A DNA stretch of 64,000 nt from Mycolicibacterium komanii (GTDB lineage Bacteria > Actinomycetota > Actinomycetes > Mycobacteriales > Mycobacteriaceae), in NCBI RefSeq assembly GCF_001050035.1, contig NZ_CVTA01000055.1, forward strand, positions 124,001 through 188,000, read 5' to 3'. Shown here piece after piece: positions 52,990 to 63,471 of this stretch. Positions within the stretch are counted from its first letter, which is position 1; every line of letters starts with the position of its first letter. The translations under genes were made by a program, and so were the position numbers. The notes under the pieces were generated by a model. That model did no database searches. It had not been told where the DNA came from and saw only the letters and a program-made list of their open reading frames with translations.

Positions 52990-54093
52990 ATGCCGCGTGA
53001 CCGCCGCAACCAGAACGGACGGTGGCTCGCGGGCGCAGCCGGGCTCACCGCGGTCGGCAGCGCGGCAGGCATGTCGGCGGCGCGCTCGCTGCGGCGCCGG
53101 CTCGCGACCGTCGACCACTACAAGGACGAGGATTTCGAACTGCTCGACGCCGATCGCAGTTCGGTCGTCACCACCCCGGACCGCGTATCGCTGGCGGTCC
53201 GCGAGGTCGGTCCCGAGGACGCGCCGCTGACAGTGGTGTTCGCCCACGGATTCTGTCTGCGCATGGGCGCCTTCTACTTTCAACGCGTCAGGCTGACCGA
53301 GCAGTGGGGCCCCCAGGTCCGGATGGTGTTCTACGACCAGCGGGGTCACGGCCAGTCCGACGAGGCGCCGCCCGAGACCTACACCGTGACGCAGCTAGGG
53401 CAGGATCTGGAGGCCGTGCTGTCGGTGGTGGTTCCACGCGGTCCGGTGGTGCTCGTCGGCCACTCGATGGGTGGCATGACGGTGCTCTCGCACGCCCGGC
53501 AGTACCCGCAGCGCTATCCGAAGCGGATCGTCGGCGCCGCGATCATTTCCTCGGCGGCGGAGGGAGTTTCGCGATCGCCGCTGGGTGAGATCCTGAAGAA
53601 TCCGGCACTGGAGGCGGCGCGTTTCGCGGTGCGGTATGCGCCGAAGATGGTGCACCGCACCCGCGGGGCGGCGAAGCGGGTGATCGCGCCCGTCTTGCGG
53701 GCCGCGTCTTACGGGGACGAGAAGATCAGCCCGAGCGTCGTGGCGTTCTCCGAACGGATGATGCACGGCACCCCGATCGCGACCCTCGTCGAATTCCTGC
53801 ACGCGCTCGAGGTGCACAACGAGATCGACGGCCTGACCACGCTGGCCAAGATCCCCACGCTCATCGCGTGCGGCGACCGTGACCTGCTGACCCCGATGGA
53901 GTACTCACAAGCCATGGCCGCGGTGCTGCCCAAAGCACAGCTGGTGATCGTCGGCGGCGCAGGGCATCTCGTGCAGCTCGAACAACCCGAGGCGATCAAC
54001 GAGGCGCTGGTCCGACTGGTCGAACGCGCGACTCCGTCCAAGCTCGTCGCGTTGACCCGGCGGGTACGCGAAAAGGTCCGCAACAATGGGTGA
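52990..54093 (+). CDS. alpha/beta hydrolase between alr and tsaE
   Basis: The 367-residue protein has a basic N-terminus and a hydrophobic stretch (WLAGAAGLTAVGSAAGMSAA) that may anchor it. It then has VVFAHGFCLRMGAFYFQR, GHGQSDEAPP, the nucleophile in GHSMGGMTVLSHA, an Asp in IACGDRDLLTPMEYS and His in GGAGHLVQLEQP. The triad is complete. ATG 52990 is used; a TTG at 52969 overlapping the alr stop (TTGA) is an alternative giving 7 more residues. It overlaps tsaE by 8 nt. Substrate unknown, possibly a lipid ester. Confidence 0.85.
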   Translation: MPRDRRNQNGRWLAGAAGLTAVGSAAGMSAARSLRRRLATVDHYKDEDFELLDADRSSVVTTPDRVSLAVREVGPEDAPLTVVFAHGFCLRMGAFYFQRVRLTEQWGPQVRMVFYDQRGHGQSDEAPPETYTVTQLGQDLEAVLSVVVPRGPVVLVGHSMGGMTVLSHARQYPQRYPKRIVGAAIISSAAEGVSRSPLGEILKNPALEAARFAVRYAPKMVHRTRGAAKRVIAPVLRAASYGDEKISPSVVAFSERMMHGTPIATLVEFLHALEVHNEIDGLTTLAKIPTLIACGDRDLLTPMEYSQAMAAVLPKAQLVIVGGAGHLVQLEQPEAINEALVRLVERATPSKLVALTRRVREKVRNNG

Positions 54094-54553
54094 GCGCAGC
54101 GGGGGCATGGCCGAACTGCCGACCGCGGAGGACACCATCGCGCTCGGCGCCGAACTCGGAAAGCAGCTGCGCGCGGGTGACGTCGTCGTCCTGTCCGGGC
54201 CGCTCGGCGCGGGAAAGACGGTCGTCGCCAAGGGCATTGCGCGAGCGATGGATGTCGAGGGTCCGGTCATCTCGCCGACGTTCGTGTTGGCGCGCGTACA
54301 TCGGGCCCGCCGGCCCGATGCCCCGGCCATGATCCACGTCGACATGTACCGCCTGCTCGACCATCCGTCGGTCGACCTGCTCGCCGAACTCGACTCGCTG
54401 GACCTCGACACGGATCTCGACGACGCGGTCGTGGTCGTGGAATGGGGTGAGGGGCTCGCCGAACGGCTCTCCGACAGCCACCTCGACGTCCGGCTCGAGC
54501 GTGCCCGCGACACCGAGGTGCGCACCGCGGTGTGGGAGTGGAGCACGGCGTGA
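54086..54553 (+). CDS. tsaE: tRNA threonylcarbamoyladenosine biosynthesis ATPase TsaE
   Basis: The 155-residue P-loop protein has Walker A SGPLGAGKTVVAKGIARAM, then SPTFVLARVH and VVVEWGEGLAERL. It acts with TsaB and TsaD to make t6A37 on ANN-decoding tRNAs. ATG 54086 is used; an ATG at 54107 is possible. It overlaps the hydrolase 5' and tsaB 3' (GTGA). All three Tsa proteins lie in the same operon here. Confidence 0.95.
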   Translation: MGERSGGMAELPTAEDTIALGAELGKQLRAGDVVVLSGPLGAGKTVVAKGIARAMDVEGPVISPTFVLARVHRARRPDAPAMIHVDMYRLLDHPSVDLLAELDSLDLDTDLDDAVVVVEWGEGLAERLSDSHLDVRLERARDTEVRTAVWEWSTA

Positions 54554-55167
54554 ACGTACTGGCCATCGACACGGCGACGCCCGCGGTCACTGCTGGGGTG
54601 GTCCGCCTCGACGGGTTCCAGGTGCTGGCCGAGCGGGTGACGGTCGACCCGCGGGCGCACGCCGAACAGCTCACGCCGAACGCGGTGCAGGCGCTCGCCG
54701 ATGCAGGACTGGGCGTCGACGACCTGGGCGCCGTCGTCGTCGGGTGCGGTCCGGGACCGTTCACCAGCCTGCGCGTGGGGATGGCGACCGCCGCCGCCTA
54801 CGCGCACGCGCTCGGCGTCCCGGTCCACGGCGTCTGCAGCCTCGACGCGATCGGGGTGGACACCGTCGGCGACGTGCTGGTGGTGACCGACGCCCGTCGC
54901 CGGGAGGTGTACTGGGCGCGCTACCGCGACGGCGTGCGCACCGACGGACCCGCCGTCTGCTCGCCCGCGGACGTGCCCGTAGGTGCCGCCGCGGTCGCCG
55001 GATCGCCCGAGCACGCCGCGCTTTTCGACCTGCCGCGCCAGGAGCCCGTCTATCCGACCGTCTCGGGGCTAGTGCGTGCGGTGGCCGACTGGGACGCCGA
55101 GCCGGCTCCGCTGGTGCCGCTGTATCTGCGCCGGCCCGACGCCAAACCCTCGGTGGCCCGGCGATGA
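54550..55167 (+). CDS. tsaB: t6A biosynthesis protein TsaB
   Basis: The 205-residue ASKHA protein VLAIDTATPAVTAGVV has HAEQLTPNAVQALADAGL and CGPGPFTSLRVGMATA. It scaffolds TsaD. The GTG start overlaps the tsaE stop (GTGA), and its own stop overlaps rimI (ATGA). The C-terminus ends [15 protein letters not shown]. Confidence 0.95.
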   Translation: MNVLAIDTATPAVTAGVVRLDGFQVLAERVTVDPRAHAEQLTPNAVQALADAGLGVDDLGAVVVGCGPGPFTSLRVGMATAAAYAHALGVPVHGVCSLDAIGVDTVGDVLVVTDARRREVYWARYRDGVRTDGPAVCSPADVPVGAAAVAGSPEHAALFDLPRQEPVYPTVSGLVRAVADWDAEPAPLVPLYLRRPDAKPSVARR

Positions 55168-55616
55168 GCATCACCTACGGCCCGTTGAAGCCGACGGACG
55201 CGGCCCGGTGTGCCGAGTTGGAGGCCCAGCTGTTCGACGGCGACGATCCGTGGCCCGAGCGCGCCTTCCTCGCCGAGCTTGCCGCCAAACACATTCGTTA
55301 CCTCGCCGCACGCGATGAGGACAAGCTCGTCGGCTATGCCGGTATCGCCCGGTTGGGTCGAAAGAAGCCGTACGAGTACGAGATTCACACAATCGGCGTC
55401 GATCCCGCGTACCAGGGCCAGGGCATCGGCAAGCGCATGCTGGCCGAACTGCTCGACCACGCCTCGGGCGGCGCCGTGTTCCTCGAGGTCCGCACCGACA
55501 ACGAAGCAGCGATCAAGCTGTACGAGAGTTTCGGCTTCACCAACGTGGGCCTGCGCAGGCGCTACTACCGGGCCAGCGGGGCGGACGCCTATACGATGCG
55601 ACGAGACCCGACATGA
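55164..55616 (+). CDS. rimI: ribosomal-protein/N-terminal alanine acetyltransferase RimI
   Basis: The 150-residue GNAT protein has acetyl-CoA motif A ([27 protein letters not shown]) and [19 protein letters not shown]. It acetylates the N-terminus of S18 in E. coli; in mycobacteria it may have broader targets. It overlaps tsaB and tsaD by 4 nt each, and fusion or adjacency of RimI and TsaD is common in actinobacteria. Confidence 0.93.
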   Translation: MSITYGPLKPTDAARCAELEAQLFDGDDPWPERAFLAELAAKHIRYLAARDEDKLVGYAGIARLGRKKPYEYEIHTIGVDPAYQGQGIGKRMLAELLDHASGGAVFLEVRTDNEAAIKLYESFGFTNVGLRRRYYRASGADAYTMRRDPT

Positions 55617-56638
55617 CGATCATCCTGGCCATCGAGAGCTCCTGCGACGAAACCGGTGTCGGCATCGCCGAATTGGGCGCCGACGGATCAGTGAGGCTGC
55701 TCGCCGACGAGGTGGCCTCCAGCGTCGACGAGCACGCCCGATTCGGCGGGGTGGTCCCGGAGATCGCCTCCCGGGCACACCTCGAGGCGCTGGGGCCGAC
55801 GATGCGGCGCGCACTGCAGGCGGCCGGGGTGGACAAACCCGACATCGTCGCGGCCACGATCGGCCCGGGGCTGGCCGGTGCGCTGCTGGTGGGAGTGGCT
55901 GCGGCCAAGGCCTATTCGGCGGCGTGGCAGGTGCCGTTCTACGCCGTCAACCACCTGGGCGGGCATCTGGCCGCCGACGTCTTCGACCACGGGCCGCTGC
56001 CGGAGAGCATCGGTCTGCTGGTATCGGGCGGGCACACGAACTTGCTGCACGTGCGGTCTCTGGGTGCGCCGATCGTCGAGCTCGGCAGCACAGTCGACGA
56101 CGCCGCGGGGGAGGCCTACGACAAGGTGGCGCGGCTGCTGGGTCTGGGATATCCCGGCGGAAAGGTGCTCGACGAGCTGGCTCGCGAGGGCGACCGCGAC
56201 GCCATCGTGTTTCCCCGGGGCATGACCGGCCCGCGCGACGATCCGTACGCGTTCAGCTTCTCGGGGCTCAAGACCGCGGTCGCCCGGTACGTCGAAAGCC
56301 ACCCGGAGGCGTCGACGGCCGATGTCGCAGCCGGATTTCAGGAGGCGGTCGCCGACGTGCTGACGCTCAAGGCGATCCGGGCGGCCAAGGCGCTGGACGT
56401 GTCGACGCTGCTGATCGCCGGCGGCGTGGCGGCGAACTCGCGACTGCGCGAGCTGGCAGAGGAGCGGTGCGCTGCCAACGGGCTGACGCTGCGGATCCCG
56501 CGACCGCGTCTGTGCACGGACAACGGGGCGATGATCGCCTCGTTCGCGGCCCACCTGATCGCCGCGGGCGCGCAGCCGTCGCCGCTGGATGCCGTCAGCG
56601 ATCCGGGGCTGCCCGTCGTGCAGGCACAAGTCGCCTGA
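55613..56638 (+). CDS. tsaD: t6A synthase catalytic subunit TsaD
   Basis: The 341-residue ASKHA protein [17 protein letters not shown] has metal-binding His114 and His118 in [16 protein letters not shown], and [14 protein letters not shown]. It transfers the threonylcarbamoyl moiety to A37 of tRNA. It ends the alr-tsaD operon, followed by the separately regulated groES-groEL1. Confidence 0.96.
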   Translation: MTIILAIESSCDETGVGIAELGADGSVRLLADEVASSVDEHARFGGVVPEIASRAHLEALGPTMRRALQAAGVDKPDIVAATIGPGLAGALLVGVAAAKAYSAAWQVPFYAVNHLGGHLAADVFDHGPLPESIGLLVSGGHTNLLHVRSLGAPIVELGSTVDDAAGEAYDKVARLLGLGYPGGKVLDELAREGDRDAIVFPRGMTGPRDDPYAFSFSGLKTAVARYVESHPEASTADVAAGFQEAVADVLTLKAIRAAKALDVSTLLIAGGVAANSRLRELAEERCAANGLTLRIPRPRLCTDNGAMIASFAAHLIAAGAQPSPLDAVSDPGLPVVQAQVA

Positions 56639-56656
56639 TCTTGTCGAGACCCGACC

Positions 56657-56690
56657 TTGAGTGCTAGCACTCTCATGTATAGAGTGCTAG
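56657..56690 (+). promoter_or_regulatory. groES-groEL1 promoter overlapped by a perfect CIRCE element
   Basis: CTAGCACTC (56664-56672), 9-nt spacer, GAGTGCTAG (56682-56690) is the HrcA operator with perfect symmetry. It lies across TTGAGT (56657-56662)-17-TAGAGT (56680-56685), so HrcA would block the promoter until heat shock. An extra GAGTG precedes the left arm. Confidence 0.92.
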
Positions 56691-56821
56691 GTGGCAGGCG
56701 ACCAACCCCTGCGCCGGCACCCGCGACGACGGTGCGTGGGCACGGACGCCATGCCGAACACCTGGTAACTGATAGATCCGGGACCCCGGATCGACACCCG
56801 AAACTAGTGGAGGGCTCCATC

Positions 56822-57124
56822 GTGGCGAGCGTGAACATCAAGCCACTCGAGGACAAGATCCTCGTTCAGGCCAACGAGGCCGAGACCACGACCGCTTCCG
56901 GTCTGGTCATCCCCGACACCGCCAAGGAGAAGCCGCAGGAAGGCACCGTCGTCGCAGTTGGCCCCGGCCGCTGGGATGAGGACGGCGAAAAGCGCATCCC
57001 GCTGGACGTCTCCGAGGGCGACACCGTCATCTACAGCAAGTACGGCGGCACCGAGATCAAGTACAACGGCGAGGAGTACCTGATCCTCTCGGCACGCGAC
57101 GTGCTGGCCGTCGTCAACAAGTAA
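56822..57124 (+). CDS. groES: co-chaperonin GroES
   Basis: The 100-residue protein [31 protein letters not shown] has the mobile loop region and [23 protein letters not shown] and [32 protein letters not shown] 56822 follows GTGGAGG. It is the heptameric lid for GroEL chaperonins and, in mycobacteria, also an abundant secreted antigen. CIRCE lies about 130 nt upstream. Confidence 0.97.
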   Translation: MASVNIKPLEDKILVQANEAETTTASGLVIPDTAKEKPQEGTVVAVGPGRWDEDGEKRIPLDVSEGDTVIYSKYGGTEIKYNGEEYLILSARDVLAVVNK

Positions 57125-57135
57125 GCACCCGTGTT

Positions 57136-58835
<1,700 letters not shown>

Positions 58836-58840
58836 GTAAT

Positions 58841-58886
58841 CGAACGACGAACACCCCCGGTCGCCAGGCCGGGGGTGTTTCGTTCG
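58841..58886 (+). terminator. rho-independent terminator after groEL1
   Basis: ACACCCCCGG (58851-58860) and CCGGGGGTGT (58869-58878) form a perfect 10-bp stem with an 8-nt loop and TTT after it. CGAACGA / TCGTTCG outside extend the stem. It lies shortly after the stop codon. Confidence 0.85.
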
Positions 58887-59058
58887 CTGGGCCGTTTCGC
58901 TGACGCCGGGCGAGGCCTTCTGGCCGTGACGGGGACGGGGCTGGCATCGCCGATGAGCGGTCAACGTCGCTGATCGCGTCGAGCAATTCGGCGGCGCGTC
59001 TGGCTGTGCCACACCGGCCGTTTCCTTAGACTTTTCGCTCACCGGCGAAAGGATCAAC

Positions 59059-60474
59059 GTGGGCAACACCGCTATGCGGCGGTCCCCCCGCCTGGGACCG
59101 CTGGTGGCCATTGCTGCCGCCAGTGTCGGCATCATTTACGGCTACGACCTCTCCAACATCGCCGGTGCGCTTCTGTTCATCACCGACGAGTTCGGGCTGA
59201 CCACCCGGCAGCAGGAATTGGTGACCACAGCGATAGTCATCGGCCAGATCGCCGGGGCGGTCGGCGGCGGGATGCTCGCCAACGCCATCGGACGCAAAAG
59301 GTCGATGGTGCTCGTCGCCGTCGCGTACGCGGCCTTCGCGCTTCTCAGCGCGTTGTCGGTGTCGGTGCCCATGCTGCTGGTGTCACGCTTTCTGTTGGGC
59401 CTCACCATCGGCGTGTCGGTGGTGGTCGTGCCGGTGTTCGTCGCCGAATCAGCACCGGCGAAGGTCCGCGGTTCGCTGTTGGTCGCCTATCAGGTGGCCA
59501 CGGTCGTCGGCATCATCATCGGATACCTGGCCGCGTACTTCCTGGCCGGCTCGGGCAACTGGCGGTGGATGCTCGGCCTGGCTGCGATACCGGCGGTGCT
59601 GGTCACGTTGCTGCTGCTGTGGATGCCCGACACCGCCCGGTGGTACATGCTCAAGGGCCGGGTCGACGAAGCCCGCCAGACGTTGCGCCGGGTCGAGGCG
59701 AGCGCCGACGTCGAGGTCGAACTCGCCGAGATCAGCCGCGCGCTCAAAGAGGAGACCGGCGGCGCGGTGCGCGAGATGCTCCGGCGGCCCTACCTTCGCG
59801 CCACTGCTTTCGTGGTGGTGCTCGGTTTCTTCATCCAGATCACCGGCATCAACGCGATCGTCTACTACAGCCCCCGACTGTTCGAGGCGATGGGCTTCGA
59901 GGGAAACTTCGCACTGCTGATACTTCCGGCGCTGATCCAGGTGGCTGCCCTGGCAGCGGTGTTCGTTTCACTGATGCTGGTTGACCGAGTAGGTCGACGA
60001 CCGATCCTGTTGGGCGGCATCGCGATGATGGTGGCCGCCAACGCCGTGCTCGTCGGCGTCTTCGTGGCCGGCACGGAGTTCGGTGGTGCGCTCACCACGA
60101 TCGGATTCCTCGGAGTGCTGCTGTTCACGATCGGGTTCACGTTCGGCTTCGGCGCGTTGGTCTGGGTGTACGCCGGTGAGAGCTTCCCCACTCGGCTCCG
60201 GTCGATGGGCTCGAGTGCGATGCTCACCTCCGACCTCGTGGCCAACGCGATCATCGCCGCCTTCTTCCTGACGATGCTCAATTCGCTGGGCGGTGGGGGG
60301 ACATTTGCGCTGTTCGGCGCCTTCGCGCTGGCGGCGCTCGTCTTCGTCTATCGATTCGCACCGGAAACCAAGGGCCGCCAGCTCGAGGAGATCCGGCACT
60401 TCTGGGAAAACGGCGGGCGTTGGCCTGAAGAGGCCGACGGCGCGGCAGAGGATCTCAACCCGTTGAAACAATGA
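59059..60474 (+). CDS. MFS sugar transporter (SP family)
   Basis: The 471-residue protein has twelve predicted transmembrane helices and sugar-porter signatures: YGYDLSNIAGALLF, ANAIGRKRSM, a PESPRW-like MPDTARWYML, DRVGRRPILL and RFAPETKGRQLEEI. It imports a sugar with protons. GTG follows AAAGGA; CTGTGC-17-TAGACT at 59004-59032 is a possible promoter. It lies in one transcription unit with nagA, so an amino sugar such as N-acetylglucosamine is a reasonable, inferred substrate. Confidence 0.88.
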   Translation: MGNTAMRRSPRLGPLVAIAAASVGIIYGYDLSNIAGALLFITDEFGLTTRQQELVTTAIVIGQIAGAVGGGMLANAIGRKRSMVLVAVAYAAFALLSALSVSVPMLLVSRFLLGLTIGVSVVVVPVFVAESAPAKVRGSLLVAYQVATVVGIIIGYLAAYFLAGSGNWRWMLGLAAIPAVLVTLLLLWMPDTARWYMLKGRVDEARQTLRRVEASADVEVELAEISRALKEETGGAVREMLRRPYLRATAFVVVLGFFIQITGINAIVYYSPRLFEAMGFEGNFALLILPALIQVAALAAVFVSLMLVDRVGRRPILLGGIAMMVAANAVLVGVFVAGTEFGGALTTIGFLGVLLFTIGFTFGFGALVWVYAGESFPTRLRSMGSSAMLTSDLVANAIIAAFFLTMLNSLGGGGTFALFGAFALAALVFVYRFAPETKGRQLEEIRHFWENGGRWPEEADGAAEDLNPLKQ

Positions 60475-60518
60475 CGGGCGGACAAGCCGCGCGGGCTGCA
60501 CAGGATCACGGAGATGCT

Positions 60519-61661
60519 GTGACACTCATCGCCGCGGGGACCATCGTCCTTCAAGACCGGGTCTGTAAGCCGGGTTGGTTGGCCACCTCTGCCGGTCGGA
60601 TCATCGACTGCGCGCCCGGCCCGGCACCGCGACCGCCCGACCATGACTTCCCGGATCACGTAGTGGTGCCCGGGTTCGTCGATATGCACGTGCACGGAGG
60701 GGGCGGTGCGTCCTACGCCGACGGCATCGGCTCAGAGATCGAACAGGCAGCCGAGTTCCACCTGCGCCACGGCACCACCACCACGGTGGCCAGCCTGGTC
60801 ACCGCCTCACCCGAGAACCTCATGCGCCAAGTGCGCATGGTCTCCGAGCTGACTCGGCAAAAAACCGTCGCCGGCGTGCACCTGGAAGGCCCCTGGCTGA
60901 GTGCAGTGCGTTGCGGTGCACACGACGCAACGCTGATGCGGGACCCCGACCCTGCCGAGATCGACGCTCTGCTCGCTGCCGCGGACGGCACTATCCGGAT
61001 GGTCACGCTGGCGCCGGAACTGCCGGGCGCTCAGGACGCCATCACCCGCATTGCGGACGCGGGTGTGGTCGTCGCAATCGGCCATACAGACGCCAGCTAC
61101 GACGACGCGAAGCGTGCGATCGAATCGGGCGCGACCGTCGGTACCCATGTGTTCAACGCGATGCGACCACTACACCATCGCGACCCGGGTCCGGCGTTGG
61201 CGCTGCTGGAAGACCCGCGAATCACTGTGGAGCTCATCGCCGACGGCGTGCACCTCCATCCCGCGCTCGTGCGACAGGTCATCGAGACGGTCGGGCCAGG
61301 TCGCGTCGCGCTGATCACGGACGCGATGGCGGCAGCTGGACTGCCGGACGGCTCATTTCGAATCGGCGCAGTCGAGGTGGAGGTAGCCGAGCGCGTCGCG
61401 CGCGTGCGCGGGATGTCGACGATCGCCGGCAGCACGACGACCATGGATCACCTGTTCCGGACAGCGGTCGGCCAACTCGGCGGCTCGGATGAGGCGCTGG
61501 CCAAGGCAGCACGGATGACGGCGACCACCCCGGCCCGCGCATTGGAGCTCGAGCATGTCGGCAGCCTAGGCGTCGGCATGGATGCCAATTGCGTTGTACT
61601 ACAAGAGGATCTACAGGTTCAGCAGGTGATGCGCAACGGTTCGTGGCTGTCCCACCGCTAG
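60519..61661 (+). CDS. nagA: N-acetylglucosamine-6-phosphate deacetylase
   Basis: The 380-residue amidohydrolase has metal motif DMHVHGGGG, HLEGPWLS, AIGHTDASYDDA and HVFNAMRPLHHRDPG. The catalytic Asp lies in ALITDAMAAAGLPDG, and STTTMDHLFRTAV follows. It deacetylates GlcNAc-6-P to glucosamine-6-P, linking recycled cell-wall sugar to glmM/glmS products. GTG 60519 has GGAG 5 nt upstream; ATG 60471, overlapping the transporter stop (ATGA), is an alternative that would add 16 residues. Co-transcribed with the sugar transporter. Confidence 0.93.
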   Translation: MTLIAAGTIVLQDRVCKPGWLATSAGRIIDCAPGPAPRPPDHDFPDHVVVPGFVDMHVHGGGGASYADGIGSEIEQAAEFHLRHGTTTTVASLVTASPENLMRQVRMVSELTRQKTVAGVHLEGPWLSAVRCGAHDATLMRDPDPAEIDALLAAADGTIRMVTLAPELPGAQDAITRIADAGVVVAIGHTDASYDDAKRAIESGATVGTHVFNAMRPLHHRDPGPALALLEDPRITVELIADGVHLHPALVRQVIETVGPGRVALITDAMAAAGLPDGSFRIGAVEVEVAERVARVRGMSTIAGSTTTMDHLFRTAVGQLGGSDEALAKAARMTATTPARALELEHVGSLGVGMDANCVVLQEDLQVQQVMRNGSWLSHR

Positions 61662-61749
61662 CAGATGAGCGCTCGACCGTCAGAATCGCACATGCACCGC
61701 GGTTTTTGGGATTACGCTTCGAACACCTGACACGAGGTGGTGAGGACGT

Positions 61750-62112
61750 ATGCCACATCTGTTCCGCGCGGCGGCCGCGCTGATCGCCTGTGCGGCCGCG
61801 GTCGCGACCGCGTCACCGGCGGCCGCCGACCCGCTGAACCCGATCCCGGGAAACGGATTCTTTCTCGTGGGGCCCGATATCGCTCCGGGCGTCTACAACA
61901 CCGGTGGGTCGGCGTCGACCTGGGCCGTCTACATAAACGACGTGCCTACCGAGGACTCGATGTGTGTGTGGTTCACCTACAGCACGCCGGATACCAACAA
62001 GGACAACGTCGTCGCGACGAACATGTCCGTCGGTCCGATGAACGCGAACATCAACTCGTCGGTGAAGGCGTTCGAGTCGCGGAACTGTCAGCCCTGGACC
62101 CGGCTCAACTGA
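61750..62112 (+). CDS. small secreted protein of unknown function
   Basis: The 120-residue precursor has a signal peptide (LFRAAAALIACAAAVATASPAAA). The mature part is GNGFFLVGPDIAPGVYNTGGSAS..CVWFTYS..ESRNC. The phrase DIAPGVYNTGG is typical of a mycobacterial/actinobacterial small exported beta-sheet family of unknown function. Two Cys probably form a disulfide. TACGCT at 61713-61718 may be its -10. It is convergent with a cupin gene 10 nt away. Confidence 0.8.
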   Translation: MPHLFRAAAALIACAAAVATASPAAADPLNPIPGNGFFLVGPDIAPGVYNTGGSASTWAVYINDVPTEDSMCVWFTYSTPDTNKDNVVATNMSVGPMNANINSSVKAFESRNCQPWTRLN

Positions 62113-62122
62113 GCCAAGGGAT

Positions 62123-62488
62123 CTAGTCGGTCGCGACGTGTGGCGGATCGTAAATCACCAGAAGCACAAGGTCTTCCGCCCCGGTGTTGACCAAACTGTG
62201 CTGCGCGTTCGCCGGAACCTTGACGAAGGTGCCCGGTTTCACGTCCCAACTCTGACCGTCGATCCGCATGCAAGCGGTGCCGGTCAGAAAGTAGAAGGCG
62301 TGGTTGTAGTCGTGGTGATGTGGCTGTGACCCGCCCCCGGGTCCGAACTTGGTTAGTTGTGCACTGAACAACCCGGAGTATTGGGAGCCGACGAGGTCGT
62401 CGCTGATCCAAAACGCCTGACCGAGATCGGTTTCATGCCAGACGATGTCCTCTGGCGAATACACGAACGGCAGAGTCGTCTCTTTCAT
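62123..62488 (-). CDS. cupin-domain protein
   Basis: The 121-residue single-domain cupin has motif 1 GSQPHHHDYNHAFYFLTGTACM (His cluster and Tyr/His for metal) and motif 2 PGTFVKVPANAQHSLVNTG. GAAGGAG precedes the ATG. It is divergent from a LysR regulator with a dyad at 62549-62564, so that regulator probably controls it. Substrate unknown. Confidence 0.85.
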   Translation of the reverse strand: MKETTLPFVYSPEDIVWHETDLGQAFWISDDLVGSQYSGLFSAQLTKFGPGGGSQPHHHDYNHAFYFLTGTACMRIDGQSWDVKPGTFVKVPANAQHSLVNTGAEDLVLLVIYDPPHVATD

Positions 62489-62548
62489 GGTGGTTCTCCT
62501 TCCAGATGGGCTTACTATTACTGGAACGCTTTCGAGGCGAAAAGATCG

Positions 62549-62564
62549 ATAACGGTTCGGTTAT
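62549..62564. promoter_or_regulatory. inverted repeat ATAAC-N6-GTTAT (LysR-type operator)
   Basis: A perfect 5-bp dyad spanning 16 nt lies in the 107-nt region between the cupin and lysR genes, close to the T-N11-A form that LysR-type regulators bind. It is 31 nt from the lysR ATG. Confidence 0.5.
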
Positions 62565-62595
62565 GGCGTGATCACATGGGAGCTATGGAGGGCAG

Positions 62596-63471
62596 ATGCC
62601 GACTCTGGTGCAGCTCAACGCCTTCGTGACGGTGGCCGAACAGGGCGGCTTCACGGCCGCGAGCCGGCGGCTCGGGTTGTCCCAGCCGGCCGTCAGCCGT
62701 GCCATTGCCACACTGGAAAGCGAGCTCGGCTCGCCCGTCTTCGTCCGCCGCCGCGACGGTCTCGCGTTGACCGAAGCGGGCTCAGTGGCGCTCACGCACG
62801 CTCGAGAAGCGGTGCGGCACTTGACATTGATGCGCACCGAGGTCGCCGGACTGACAGGTGATGTCACGGGCACGTTGTGGCTGGCCAGCCTGCCGACCGC
62901 CACCGCCGCGTTCATCGCTCCACAGTTGCGCGCATACGCGCACCGCCACCCGGCTGTCACGATCCGGTTGCTCGAGGGCAGCGAGGAAGAGGTCTTGGAT
63001 TGGCTCGACCAAGGCGCGGTCGAGACAGGTGTGGTCAGCCTGCCCGTCAAAGGAATGAAGGCCGCGGTTCTGGGAGACCAGGCCCTGGCGGCGGTGATAC
63101 CGGCCGAGTCCGATCTCGCCTCGAAGGAGGCCGTCACTTATGCCGACTTGGCGAGCAAGCCGTTCGTTCGCGGCAAGGGCGGCTGTGCCGACGTTTTCAT
63201 GCCCATTGCGCGACAGGCCGGTGTGGAGTTCGACCTGGCGTTCGACGCGCGCGAGGTTGCCGCGGCGCTCGAGATCGTGCGGGCGGGACTCGGTGTGAGC
63301 ATCTTGCCCGTTGCGGGCCTTCCCGATATGCCCGGTGTTGCGGTGCGGCCCCTCGTCCCTCATACCGTTCGTCGCCTCGGTGTCGCGGTGTCTGCGAGTG
63401 CGTCGGGCGCCGCGCGTGCATTTCTCGACCAGATCGCCGCCGTTGGACTCCCTACGCCGCGTCGAGGATGA
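62596..63471 (+). CDS. LysR-family transcriptional regulator
   Basis: The 291-residue protein has the N-terminal winged helix LVQLNAFVTVAEQGGFTAASRRLGLSQPAVSRAIATLESELGSPVFVRR and an effector-binding domain (GTLWLASLPTATAAFIAP..). It faces the cupin gene, which it probably regulates. Its last 20 nt overlap the convergent GMC-oxidoreductase gene. The co-inducer is unknown. Confidence 0.9.
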   Translation: MPTLVQLNAFVTVAEQGGFTAASRRLGLSQPAVSRAIATLESELGSPVFVRRRDGLALTEAGSVALTHAREAVRHLTLMRTEVAGLTGDVTGTLWLASLPTATAAFIAPQLRAYAHRHPAVTIRLLEGSEEEVLDWLDQGAVETGVVSLPVKGMKAAVLGDQALAAVIPAESDLASKEAVTYADLASKPFVRGKGGCADVFMPIARQAGVEFDLAFDAREVAAALEIVRAGLGVSILPVAGLPDMPGVAVRPLVPHTVRRLGVAVSASASGAARAFLDQIAAVGLPTPRRG

